Origin: JBFLVQ01 sp040758525
GTDB taxonomy: Bacteria; Acidobacteriota; Blastocatellia; Chloracidobacteriales; JADJPF01
NCBI GenBank assembly: GCA_040758525.1
Contig: JBFLVQ010000620.1
Coordinates: 1 to 5,751 of the forward strand
Length of the DNA: 5,751 bases
Reading direction: 5' to 3'
Shown here one piece after another: positions 1 through 5,751 of the stretch. The position numbers and the translations under genes are program-made. Position 1 is the first letter of the stretch. Every line of letters starts with the position of its first letter. The notes under the pieces were generated by a model. It was not told where the DNA came from. It saw only the letters and a program-made list of their open reading frames with translations, and ran no database searches.

Positions 1-1
1 G

Positions 2-1234
2 GTTATCTACTCGAATGCAACCGATGCTGATATTTATCTAGATAATCAATCCCAAGGCAAAACTTCTAAAGACGACCGCCAAAGCAAACAATTTGAACTT
101 AAACCAGGTCGTTACCGATTAAGAATAGAACATAAAGAGTATGAGTCTTACGATAATACTGTGATATTGCGTGCTGGTAAAACTGCATCGATAAATGCCG
201 AGCTACTTCCCAAAAAGGGAAAAGTGAAACTGACATTTGCCGATTTCGATGCACAATACAAGATCAAATTGGATAACCAAGAGTTAAGTGCTGCTGACTA
301 TTACCATGAAAAACAGAATGTTATTATCATCACCGCGCTACGTGGTGAACATACCATCGCAGTAGAACGTGCTGGTCATGAACCCTTCTCTGATACTGTA
401 AACGTCGGCGCTATTACAGCACAATTGTCAGTATCACTAAAACGTATGCCAGCAATTATCAATATAGAATCTCAATCTGGCGCACGTGTCTACCTAAACA
501 GAACCGATAGCGGTATGATCCCTACCTTAGGCAAGCTTACTATCCATTCAGTACTGCCCAATGGAAATTACCTATTAATGATCGAATGTATAGGATATGA
601 AAGCCATCAACAACTGATCTATATAGAAGCTGGCAAAGAGCTATCACTAAAAATCACGCTTAAACCATTACCGATCAGTACAGAATTTGCTGACAATTTT
701 GAGGGAAATTTGAATCTCTGGAATGCCCCATCGACATGGCGTGCCGAGGGAGGTTTGTTACATGTACAAGGTGAAAAAGGCATAGGTTTACCAAAAGATA
801 GATATTACTATGATCTAGTGATCGTTTTCGGCCTACGTCTACTTGATGACCGTGGCGCCGCTTGGGTGGTACGCGCACAAGATGAGAAGAATTTCTATCT
901 ATTCTATTTGAATGGCAAAAATGGACCTAATCCAAACAAATTTCTTACCTATATCTGTCGTGATGGTGTGATAGATCTAGATTCTCCTGTAATCCCACCG
1001 CTGCCAATCATTCCATATTTGGAGAAAGGCGATTTCTACCGTATACGTATAGAAGTCAAAGGCAATGTGATAAAGCACTATATCACGCCTGGAAACACTG
1101 GCGAAGAAGTTTGGCTAGGAGTATTTACAGACTCTCGCAATAATTTTCCATATGGCAGTGCTGGCTTTGCTACTTTTACGGGTGAGGATTTTCACATACA
1201 TGGCTTTGTTATCACACCATTAGCAAAACCTTAG
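2..1234 (+). CDS. PEGA-repeat protein with C-terminal concanavalin A-like domain (5' end outside window)
   Basis: The frame is open from the first complete codon at position 2 to TAG at 1232-1234, giving 410 residues. The true start therefore lies upstream of the window. An internal GTG at 161 is not a credible start because it falls inside the first PEGA domain. Three PEGA-like domains follow in order: residues about 1-71 (with 'IYLDNQSQGKTS' and 'LKPGRYRLRI'), about 74-149, and about 150-224 (with 'VLPNGNYLLMIECIGYES'). Residues about 228-405 ('DNFEGNLNLW', 'TWRAEGGLLHVQG', 'GDFYRIRIEVKGN', 'GSAGFATF') look like a LamG/DUF1080-type beta-sandwich, a fold that often binds carbohydrate. PEGA domains are small extracytoplasmic beta modules often attached to kinases or surface proteins. 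The missing N-terminus could hold a kinase, a membrane anchor or a signal peptide; this cannot be decided here. The gene converges on the - strand cluster and is probably a separate transcription unit. No catalytic residues are evident. Confidence 0.88.
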   Translation, partial: VIYSNATDADIYLDNQSQGKTSKDDRQSKQFELKPGRYRLRIEHKEYESYDNTVILRAGKTASINAELLPKKGKVKLTFADFDAQYKIKLDNQELSAADYYHEKQNVIIITALRGEHTIAVERAGHEPFSDTVNVGAITAQLSVSLKRMPAIINIESQSGARVYLNRTDSGMIPTLGKLTIHSVLPNGNYLLMIECIGYESHQQLIYIEAGKELSLKITLKPLPISTEFADNFEGNLNLWNAPSTWRAEGGLLHVQGEKGIGLPKDRYYYDLVIVFGLRLLDDRGAAWVVRAQDEKNFYLFYLNGKNGPNPNKFLTYICRDGVIDLDSPVIPPLPIIPYLEKGDFYRIRIEVKGNVIKHYITPGNTGEEVWLGVFTDSRNNFPYGSAGFATFTGEDFHIHGFVITPLAKP

Positions 1235-1242
1235 CCTGATCT

Positions 1243-1261
1243 AGAGAAGTCTCTCTTCTCT
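1243..1261. terminator. Small stem-loop in convergent gap, possible weak terminator
   Basis: AGAGAAG (1243-1249) and CTTCTCT (1255-1261) form a perfect 7-bp stem with a 5-nt loop. It lies between the + gene stop at 1234 and the - gene stop at 1269. This is where a shared terminator for two converging genes is expected. No clear T-run follows on either strand (TCTTAC on +, AGATCAGG on -) and the stem has low GC. An intrinsic terminator is therefore only a tentative reading, and the purine/pyrimidine simplicity could be chance. Confidence 0.3.
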
Positions 1262-1268
1262 CTTACAA

Positions 1269-2180
1269 CTATTCTGCAACAGTAAAGAGGAAATTCTCTG
1301 AGATGCCTTTGTTACGGTTACGTACACGCAAAATATGTACACCCGGCGCAGGCGTTGAGAGATTTGTGAGTTTAATTGAGTTAGCAGAAACCGATTTGGC
1401 TTTTACTCTACTATTCCCTATTTCTACTACGGCGCCTTTCTCGAATCCCTGTCCAGTAATAATCAATTCGAATGGCCCAGCACTAGCTTTGATCGAGGCA
1501 GGTACAATGCTTTCTATTTTAGGAGCAGGAACAATCTTGAAATTTCGATTACTCTGGCCACCACCAGTCGAACCAAATATGCTGGCTTCCAAACGTAGGC
1601 GTGCACTATTAGTAACAATCTCTTCAGGAATAAGCCAATTGAAGCGGAAACTCGCGGTACTTAGACCATCTGCTAACAAGATCGGAAAAGTAGCGCCACC
1701 ATCAGTGGAAAGTAGTAACCGTTGTTGTGGTAAGGCCAGGCTATCAATCGACCAAGAGACAGTAACAGGCGCACCACCAGCACTAAGCACTTCGCCACCA
1801 GCAGGAAAAAGTAGTCGTACCTGTGGAGTTGGAAAAGTACCCTGGTAAGTATAAGCGTTAGGTAACTCTCCACGACTACCCTCAGGATTGATTACCGCGA
1901 TATCAATTGGCCCAGGGCTGTTCATAGGTGTCTTGATCTGTAGCAAACCGCTTTCGATGAAAGTGGCAGAAAGCGTTTGGCCAGCCCAAATCACTACCGC
2001 GCCAGATTGAAAATTGGTGCCAACAATCCTTACTTCTGTGCCTCCTGTTACGGGCCCACGATCAGGTGAAGTGAATAACACCTGTGGAACAGCCTGTGTC
2101 GTGCTCATAGTAGCAGTACCGGTAATAGCATTGATCGTCATAAGCACGCATAGCAGAGTGAAAAGAGTATACAACCGCAT
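1269..2180 (-). CDS. Exported IPT/TIG-domain protein (IPT - Ig-like - IPT)
   Basis: This frame encodes 303 residues from ATG at 2180-2178 to TAG at 1271-1269. A GTG two codons upstream (2186-2184) is an alternative start that adds only two residues. I chose the ATG because it directly precedes a basic-then-hydrophobic signal sequence ('MRLYTLFTLLCVLMTINAIT') and follows AGGTGA. Residues about 31-113 are an IPT/TIG domain ('GPVTGGTEVRIVGTNFQSG'). Residues about 118-216 are an Ig/fibronectin-like module ('FPAGGEVLSAGGAPVTVSW', 'LSTDGGATFPILL'). Residues about 219-303 are a second IPT domain ('GPFELIITGQGFEKGAVVEIG'). The only cysteine is in the signal sequence and there is no lipobox, so the mature protein is cysteine-free and probably soluble in the periplasm or outside the cell. 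IPT domains usually bind protein or glycan; no enzymatic residues are visible. It is the last gene of the tightly spaced - strand cluster and shares the IPT fold with the first. Confidence 0.88.
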   Translation of the reverse strand: MRLYTLFTLLCVLMTINAITGTATMSTTQAVPQVLFTSPDRGPVTGGTEVRIVGTNFQSGAVVIWAGQTLSATFIESGLLQIKTPMNSPGPIDIAVINPEGSRGELPNAYTYQGTFPTPQVRLLFPAGGEVLSAGGAPVTVSWSIDSLALPQQRLLLSTDGGATFPILLADGLSTASFRFNWLIPEEIVTNSARLRLEASIFGSTGGGQSNRNFKIVPAPKIESIVPASIKASAGPFELIITGQGFEKGAVVEIGNSRVKAKSVSANSIKLTNLSTPAPGVHILRVRNRNKGISENFLFTVAE

Positions 2181-2182
2181 AA

Positions 2183-2188
2183 TCACCT
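2183..2188 (-). promoter_or_regulatory. Shine-Dalgarno-like AGGTGA overlapping the upstream stop codon
   Basis: On the - strand AGGTGA lies just before ATG 2180 with only 2 nt between them. It overlaps the TAG stop (2189-2187) of the preceding gene. The spacing is shorter than usual, so the downstream gene may depend on ribosomes terminating at that stop. No better ribosome binding site is seen upstream of the GTG at 2186. Confidence 0.5.
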
Positions 2189-2945
2189 ATTTTTGTCTAT
2201 TGTTAGTTGTGGGAGGAAGTATTTCAAAGATTGAGGTAGCATCACTACTAGAGAGATCCCGAAATAGTTCATAACTCTTGAACTGCTGCAGAAGCGGATC
2301 AACATTGATGGCAAAGACACTTGCACGGTCTCTACCACCTCGCACAACAAGTATATACTGTTGTATAGACTCATCAGTTTTAATCCCTGCTAGATCGGCT
2401 ACGGCAAGTAGACTAGCAGCATGTGGAGACTCAAAGAGTCCCTCGAAGTTGATCACTAATTGACGCTCTGCGGCTTTGAAGAAGAGTAACGCGGAGCCTT
2501 CTGTTTGCGCTAATATTGCCATTGCGCTACGCTCTTCCTGAAACTGCAAACGGGTCGGTTGGATCACTGTATAGGCACGGAAGTACTTCACCTTCAAAGG
2601 CCCACCTAACTCAATACGTAGACCGATCAACACATCTACGCTATTGGGGAAACCCGCTACTTGACAATCCTGATAATAGGCAATGGCATAGCGTAAGGCT
2701 TTTCTACGGGTTGGATCTTTTTCTGTTTCAACGACAGGAATGAACCCGTCAGGAAGAAATTGCAAACAGACTTGACGCTGTAATTGCATCCCTGCCTCAG
2801 CAGGCTCAATAAAGGGCTGGCGAGTTGCAGAAGCACTCAATCCATAATGGAAGATCCCTAGATTTTGCGCTCCTTGGGATAATTGGGCCTGCACTGGTAC
2901 AACAAAGATCAAACAGACCAGTGCGATCTTTGCCATTCTCCACAT
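2187..2945 (-). CDS. Exported protein of unknown family, translationally coupled to the NHL gene
   Basis: I do not recognise this family. The start is ATG 2945-2943, whose A is shared with the stop of the NHL gene (TGATG, 2947-2943). A perfect AGGAGG lies 7 nt upstream. A GTG one codon earlier is possible but is only 4 nt from the AGGAGG. The 252-residue product begins with a clear signal peptide ('MWRMAKIALVCLIFVVPVQA', likely cut after A20). The predicted mature part is about 232 residues with two cysteines, C60 and C94, which could pair in an oxidising compartment. It contains mixed alpha/beta-looking sequence, including 'RKALRYAIAYYQDC', 'SVDVLIGLRIELGGPLKVKYF', 'ERQLVINFEGLFESPHAA' and 'QQYILVVRGGRDRASVFAIN', with no catalytic motif I can name. 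No membrane helix is visible after the signal. It sits between two IPT-containing exported proteins with essentially no intergenic space. That makes a physical or functional partnership with them likely, though this is inference. Confidence 0.85.
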   Translation of the reverse strand: MWRMAKIALVCLIFVVPVQAQLSQGAQNLGIFHYGLSASATRQPFIEPAEAGMQLQRQVCLQFLPDGFIPVVETEKDPTRRKALRYAIAYYQDCQVAGFPNSVDVLIGLRIELGGPLKVKYFRAYTVIQPTRLQFQEERSAMAILAQTEGSALLFFKAAERQLVINFEGLFESPHAASLLAVADLAGIKTDESIQQYILVVRGGRDRASVFAINVDPLLQQFKSYELFRDLSSSDATSIFEILPPTTNNRQK

Positions 2946-5503
2946 CACTCTTCCTCCTGCACTATCTCAGTCTCAATTTCCGGTTTATCTATTGTGCTAA
3001 TCGTTTTAGCAATCTCCTTAACAGCACGAATAGCATTATTATTGGTATCGGCGATAAATAGATTGCCTTTGTTATCTAGTGCCAGACCAACAGGAAAATT
3101 GATACTAGCTTTGATCGCCAAGCCATTATCACCTCTGAAGGCGTCCACACCATCTCCTGCCACAGTTATTATTATTCCTGTGCGTGCATCTATACGACGC
3201 ACACGATGATTGCCAGTATCAGCAACTAAGAGATTGCCTGCTTGATCAACTACAACATATTGAGGCAGACTAAAACTGGCATTAATTGCCAATCTACCAT
3301 CACCACGAAAGCCATCTGTTCCATCACCCCCTACCGTAGTGATAATGCCGGTGCGTAGATCAACTCTGCGTATACGGTTGTTGCCAGAATCGGCAATAAA
3401 GAGATTATTCATTGCCGCATCAACCGCGACCCCTACAGGAAAATTGAGTTTTGCTTGTGTTGCCGGGACATTATCTGCATCCAGACCGACAAAGCCACTG
3501 CCAGCTACCGTGCTAATCATTCCTGTACTAAGATCTATTTTCTGTACTCGTTGAGTAAAACTAGAAGTAACAAAGAGATTACCAGCCGCATCGGTAGTCA
3601 AATAGATGGGCGTAGATAGCCTAGAATTTATTGCTAGGCCATTCTCACCTGGTTGTGCATTGCCATTACCAGCAATGGTTGTGATTATTGCTGTTTTGGC
3701 ATCTACACGCCGTATTACACTGCCATCTCCTATAAAGAGGTTACCGGCTGTATCCACTGCTATACCAATAGGCAAGAAGAGTTGTGCTTTTATTGCTGGG
3801 CCACCATCACCACTGAAACCAGGCATACCTGTACCCGCTACGGTTGTGATCATACCGGTAGTCGCATCCACACGTCGCACACGGGCACTGCCACGGTCAG
3901 CAATAAATAGATTTCCCGCCGCATCAAATGCAATATTGGAAGGAATATTCAATTTAGCTTTAGTAGCTGGACCATCATCACCGATATTGCCTCGATTATT
4001 CCTCACCACTGTGCTAATAATTCTGCTACGTCCATCTACACGCCGTACACGGTTGCTGAAAAACTCCCCTATAAAGAGATTACCGGCTCTGTCTATGGCG
4101 ATACTGATTGGATCGAGTTTGGCAAGAGTTGCTAGCATTCCATCATCACTGGTACCTATGCCGTTTCCCGCTATCGTAGTAATAATACCTGTGGTGATAT
4201 CTACTTGGCGTATACGGCCATTACCACGATCAGCAATGAAGAGGTTACCTTGCTCATCTAGCGTCAATGCTTGTGGAAAATTTAAGCTGGCTTGTGTTGC
4301 CATTCCACCATCTCCGCTAAAATCACGTATACCATTTCCCGCCACTGTTGTGATAATACCGGTAGCAGCATCAACACGTCTTACCCGACTCTGCTCAAAA
4401 TCTGTGATAAAGATATTTCCTACAGTATCTGCTACAACTGCCACAGGACTTATTCCAGTATTAATAGCAGGTATATCATCACCTAAGAATTCACTACTGC
4501 CATTTCCCGCCACTGTTGTGATAATACCAGTAGCAGCATCAACACGTCTTACCCGACGGTTGCCTTGATCGGCAATAAATAGATTACCGGCTTTGTCTAC
4601 TGCCAGGGATTGTATATCGTTTAGTCCAGCCTGAGTTGCGGCATTACCATCACCACTAAACTCATTCCTGCCATTACCTGCCACCGTTGAAATTACTCCA
4701 CTGCTTGCGTCAACACGAAAGACTCGATTACCGGAAAATTCAGCGATGAATAGATTGCCAGCATTATCTACTGCTAATGAATCCGGATCCAACCCTACCG
4801 TGAGCGCTAGACTACCCTCAGTGTATGCGCCTCTGATACCCTTGCCCACTACCGTAGTGATAATTCCAGTTTTAGCATCAATACGGCGCACACGGCAGTT
4901 ACCACGATCGGCGACGAAGAGATTACCTTCCTTGTCCATTGCTATACTTGATACAGAGAATGTGACGCTACTATCCAATCCACTATTTCCATCTCCGGCA
5001 TAAGTGACTCCACCTGCTACCGTAGTGATCTCTACACCGCTCAATTGTGATAGTGATTTTGACACAATATCAAATTCACGTTGTGCCACACCGCCAGCAT
5101 TCTCTACAGTGAGCGTACGTGCGCCAGGTATCTGTTGTGCAGGTACAAGGAAGCTAATTGTACGTTTATTCTTGATAGTTAAATTGGTGACAGCACTATC
5201 ACCCAACACCAACTTAGTATCGCGTGTGAAGTTTTTACCCTTAATAACCACTCGCAAGCCGCCATCCAACCCATCGCTCTGGCTGCTCAATTTTGTAATT
5301 ATTGGAGCAGCAGATTCTGGCTTTTCCTGTTGCTGTGGCACTATAGCAGCCTCACCACCACTTGCTGGAGACTCAGAATAATCAACTTCATCCCCATTGT
5401 ATGGCCACTTAACGCTACTGTCAGCTACTATGACAATATTGGCAATATTCACCAATACTGCTATTAGTAACACCAATATTGGATTCCTTATCGGATTCCT
5501 CAT
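2945..5503 (-). CDS. Exported IPT/TIG plus twelve-blade NHL beta-propeller protein
   Basis: ATG 5503-5501 to TGA 2947-2945 gives 852 residues. GGAG lies 7 nt before the ATG. Residues 1-27 are a signal sequence ('MRNPIRNPILVLLIAVLVNI'). A polar, Pro/Glu/Gln-rich linker covers about 30-65 and an IPT/TIG domain about 66-147 ('GGLRVVIKGKNFTRDTKLVLG'). Residues 157-833 are twelve consecutive NHL blades of 55-58 residues, starting at 157, 214, 270, 327, 383, 440, 495, 551, 606, 662, 720 and 777. The typical blade reads 'TTVAGNG..GFSGDGG', then 'AGNLFIAD.GN.RVRRVD..TG'. Blades 2, 6, 7 and 9 are degenerate around the GDG segment, and blade 8 lacks part of its GN.RVRR strand. The protein ends with an acidic tail ('KPEIETEIVQEEE'). 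NHL propellers usually have six blades, so twelve suggests two stacked propellers (inference). The family generally serves binding or scaffolding; no enzyme active site is visible. It is the first complete gene of the - strand cluster. Confidence 0.93.
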   Translation of the reverse strand: MRNPIRNPILVLLIAVLVNIANIVIVADSSVKWPYNGDEVDYSESPASGGEAAIVPQQQEKPESAAPIITKLSSQSDGLDGGLRVVIKGKNFTRDTKLVLGDSAVTNLTIKNKRTISFLVPAQQIPGARTLTVENAGGVAQREFDIVSKSLSQLSGVEITTVAGGVTYAGDGNSGLDSSVTFSVSSIAMDKEGNLFVADRGNCRVRRIDAKTGIITTVVGKGIRGAYTEGSLALTVGLDPDSLAVDNAGNLFIAEFSGNRVFRVDASSGVISTVAGNGRNEFSGDGNAATQAGLNDIQSLAVDKAGNLFIADQGNRRVRRVDAATGIITTVAGNGSSEFLGDDIPAINTGISPVAVVADTVGNIFITDFEQSRVRRVDAATGIITTVAGNGIRDFSGDGGMATQASLNFPQALTLDEQGNLFIADRGNGRIRQVDITTGIITTIAGNGIGTSDDGMLATLAKLDPISIAIDRAGNLFIGEFFSNRVRRVDGRSRIISTVVRNNRGNIGDDGPATKAKLNIPSNIAFDAAGNLFIADRGSARVRRVDATTGMITTVAGTGMPGFSGDGGPAIKAQLFLPIGIAVDTAGNLFIGDGSVIRRVDAKTAIITTIAGNGNAQPGENGLAINSRLSTPIYLTTDAAGNLFVTSSFTQRVQKIDLSTGMISTVAGSGFVGLDADNVPATQAKLNFPVGVAVDAAMNNLFIADSGNNRIRRVDLRTGIITTVGGDGTDGFRGDGRLAINASFSLPQYVVVDQAGNLLVADTGNHRVRRIDARTGIIITVAGDGVDAFRGDNGLAIKASINFPVGLALDNKGNLFIADTNNNAIRAVKEIAKTISTIDKPEIETEIVQEEE
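2953..2958 (-). promoter_or_regulatory. Perfect AGGAGG ribosome binding site inside the end of the NHL gene
   Basis: AGGAGG on the - strand lies 7 nt before ATG 2945 and is embedded in the last codons of the NHL gene, within its acidic C-terminal tail. It decides the start of the unknown exported gene in favour of the TGATG-overlapping ATG over the GTG at 2948. It also shows that this gene can recruit ribosomes on its own as well as by coupling. Confidence 0.8.
4332..4389 (-). repeat. 58-bp near-identical direct repeat, copy 1 (blade 4/5 junction)
   Basis: This 58-bp segment matches 4500-4557 at 57 of 58 positions; the only difference is g versus a in 'ataccGgtag'/'ataccAgtag'. The copies are 168 bp (56 codons) apart, one blade length. 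It encodes the end of blade 4 and the start of blade 5, around 'VRRVDAATGIITTVAGNG'. Other blade junctions are clearly more diverged, indicating a recent duplication or gene conversion here. Confidence 0.9.
4500..4557 (-). repeat. 58-bp near-identical direct repeat, copy 2 (blade 3/4 junction)
   Basis: This is the partner of 4332-4389, identical at 57 of 58 bases. It encodes the end of blade 3 and the start of blade 4. The sequences flanking both copies diverge immediately, so the homogenised tract is short and bounded. Confidence 0.9.
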
Positions 5504-5510
5504 CGCCTCT

Positions 5511-5514
5511 CTCC
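5511..5514 (-). promoter_or_regulatory. Ribosome binding site of the NHL gene (GGAG)
   Basis: GGAG on the - strand (within TGGAGAGAGG) ends 7 nt before ATG 5503, a normal spacing that supports this start. A second purine stretch, GAGG, lies only 2 nt from the ATG and is less suitable. The rest of the 54-nt spacer (5504-5557) shows no convincing -35/-10 pair, so the gene may be transcribed with the frame upstream. Confidence 0.65.
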
Positions 5515-5557
5515 AGTAACTCTTATTTTACTCTTTAACCTGATATTTAGCTGCACT

Positions 5558-5751
5558 TCATATGCCAATGGCGATTGGCTCTTCACCAAATACTATATCC
5601 TTATCTGTGGCAACAAAATAGCACAATCTAAATAAGCCCTCCAGGATAAGTGAGAAGTTCGCCAAGCCGGATACAATGTATCCGGTGGCCAACTTATATG
5701 GATACTTACTAACGATCTCAGCCGTTGCTAAAATTATAAAATATAATAAAG
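5558..5751 (-). CDS. Probable C-terminus of an upstream membrane protein (start outside window)
   Basis: On the - strand a frame is open from the right edge to TGA at 5560-5558, giving 63 residues with no internal stop. It begins with the hydrophobic run 'LLYFIILATAEIV' and continues through a second hydrophobic stretch ('GYIVSGLANFSLILEGLF', 'CYFVA'). It ends in a short polar tail ('TDKDIVFGEEPIAIGI'). This looks like the end of an integral membrane protein, but I recognise no family. It lies 54 nt upstream of the NHL gene in the same direction, so it could be the preceding operon member. Two points against it: a frame this short can be open by chance, and a strong inverted repeat (5655-5695) lies inside it. 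If it is not coding, the region is a leader upstream of the NHL gene. Confidence 0.5.
   Translation of the reverse strand, partial: LLYFIILATAEIVSKYPYKLATGYIVSGLANFSLILEGLFRLCYFVATDKDIVFGEEPIAIGI
5655..5695. repeat. Imperfect 17-bp inverted repeat (hairpin)
   Basis: CCGGATAC (5667-5674) and GTATCCGG (5678-5685) form a perfect 8-bp stem with an AAT loop. The arms continue outward as GCCA (5661-5664) with TGGC (5686-5689) after a 2-nt bulge, and then as AAGTT (5655-5659) with AACTT (5691-5695) after one C/C mismatch. That makes 17 pairs over 41 nt. No T-run follows on either strand, so it does not look like an intrinsic terminator. It could be an operator, a REP-like element or an RNA structure, or it may be incidental to the overlapping frame. 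Confidence 0.7.

Larger units (their letters stand above)
3005..5035 (-). repeat. Array of twelve tandem NHL-blade repeats within the coding sequence
   Basis: Twelve in-frame units of about 165-174 bp each encode one NHL blade and run without interruption from residue 157 to 833 of the exported propeller protein. Most copies are well diverged at DNA level, so the array is mainly old. One pair of neighbouring junctions is nearly identical (see the 58-bp repeat). The repetition also produces long spurious open frames on the opposite strand. Confidence 0.9.

Noticed and set aside
161..1234. GTG at 161 as the start of the PEGA gene
   Set aside because: The same frame is open to the left edge and the upstream residues complete a PEGA domain, so the gene is truncated by the window.
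1303..1848. + strand open frame (181 codons) antisense to the IPT-Ig-IPT gene
   Set aside because: The - strand product has a signal sequence and recognisable IPT domains over the same region. The + product has no recognisable features.
3606..4568. Long + strand open frame (320 codons) antisense to the NHL gene
   Set aside because: It mirrors the repetitive NHL blades, shows the same periodic low-complexity pattern (Pro/Ser/Arg-rich, 'STRRTR'), and has no independent domain. It is a shadow of the - strand gene.
3005..5035. CRISPR array or non-coding tandem repeats
   Set aside because: The periodicity is about 168 bp, in frame, and encodes NHL blades. There are no short identical repeats with unique spacers.
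5667..5685. Intrinsic terminator at the CCGGATAC/GTATCCGG hairpin
   Set aside because: Neither strand has a T-rich tract after the stem.
5742..5747. TATAAT on the + strand as a promoter -10
   Set aside because: The region is very AT-rich, no convincing -35 lies about 17 nt upstream, and no downstream gene is visible in the window.
5558..5751. DUF4389-type membrane protein end, from 'KYP' followed later by 'TD'
   Set aside because: Only two short motifs match, the spacing differs from what I recall of the family, and the conserved proline-rich ending is absent. Too weak to name.

Overview
The window looks like a bacterial chromosome segment with moderate-to-low GC and genes for exported proteins. 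NHL-repeat proteins with blades reading roughly 'TTVAGNG..GFSGDGG.A...L..P..IAVD.AGNLFIAD..N.RVRRVD..TG' are especially common in Acidobacteriota and some neighbouring phyla. Together with IPT/TIG and PEGA modules, this suggests a free-living Gram-negative, possibly an AT-richer acidobacterial lineage. That placement is inference from domain style, not from a marker gene.

Layout, left to right. (1) Positions 2-1234, + strand: the 3' part of a gene whose start lies outside the window. It encodes three PEGA domains followed by a C-terminal concanavalin A-like (LamG/DUF1080-type) sandwich domain. (2) Positions 1235-1268: a 34-nt convergent intergenic gap with a small stem-loop. (3) Positions 1269-5503, - strand: three tightly packed genes, read right to left. 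First is an 852-residue exported protein with one IPT/TIG domain and twelve NHL blades. Next is a 252-residue exported protein of unrecognised family, whose ATG overlaps the preceding stop as TGATG behind a perfect AGGAGG. Last is a roughly 303-residue exported protein with an IPT domain, an Ig-like domain and a second IPT domain, beginning within a few bases of the previous stop. (4) Positions 5504-5557: a 54-nt spacer with the ribosome binding site of the NHL gene. (5) Positions 5558-5751, - strand: an open frame that enters from the right edge and ends in TGA. It is probably the C-terminus of an upstream membrane protein in the same direction. A strong imperfect inverted repeat (5655-5695) sits inside it.

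How the genes may work together (inference): the three - strand genes are spaced like an operon and all encode N-terminal export signals. Two of them share the IPT/TIG fold and one carries a large beta-propeller array. This points to a cell-surface or periplasmic binding/adhesion assembly, with the unrecognised middle protein as an obligate partner. The sequence shows no enzyme active site, nuclease, mobile element, CRISPR array or RNA gene. The most interesting item is the translationally coupled three-gene exported cassette with its unknown middle member. The near-identical DNA shared by neighbouring NHL blades and the inverted repeat at the right edge come next.
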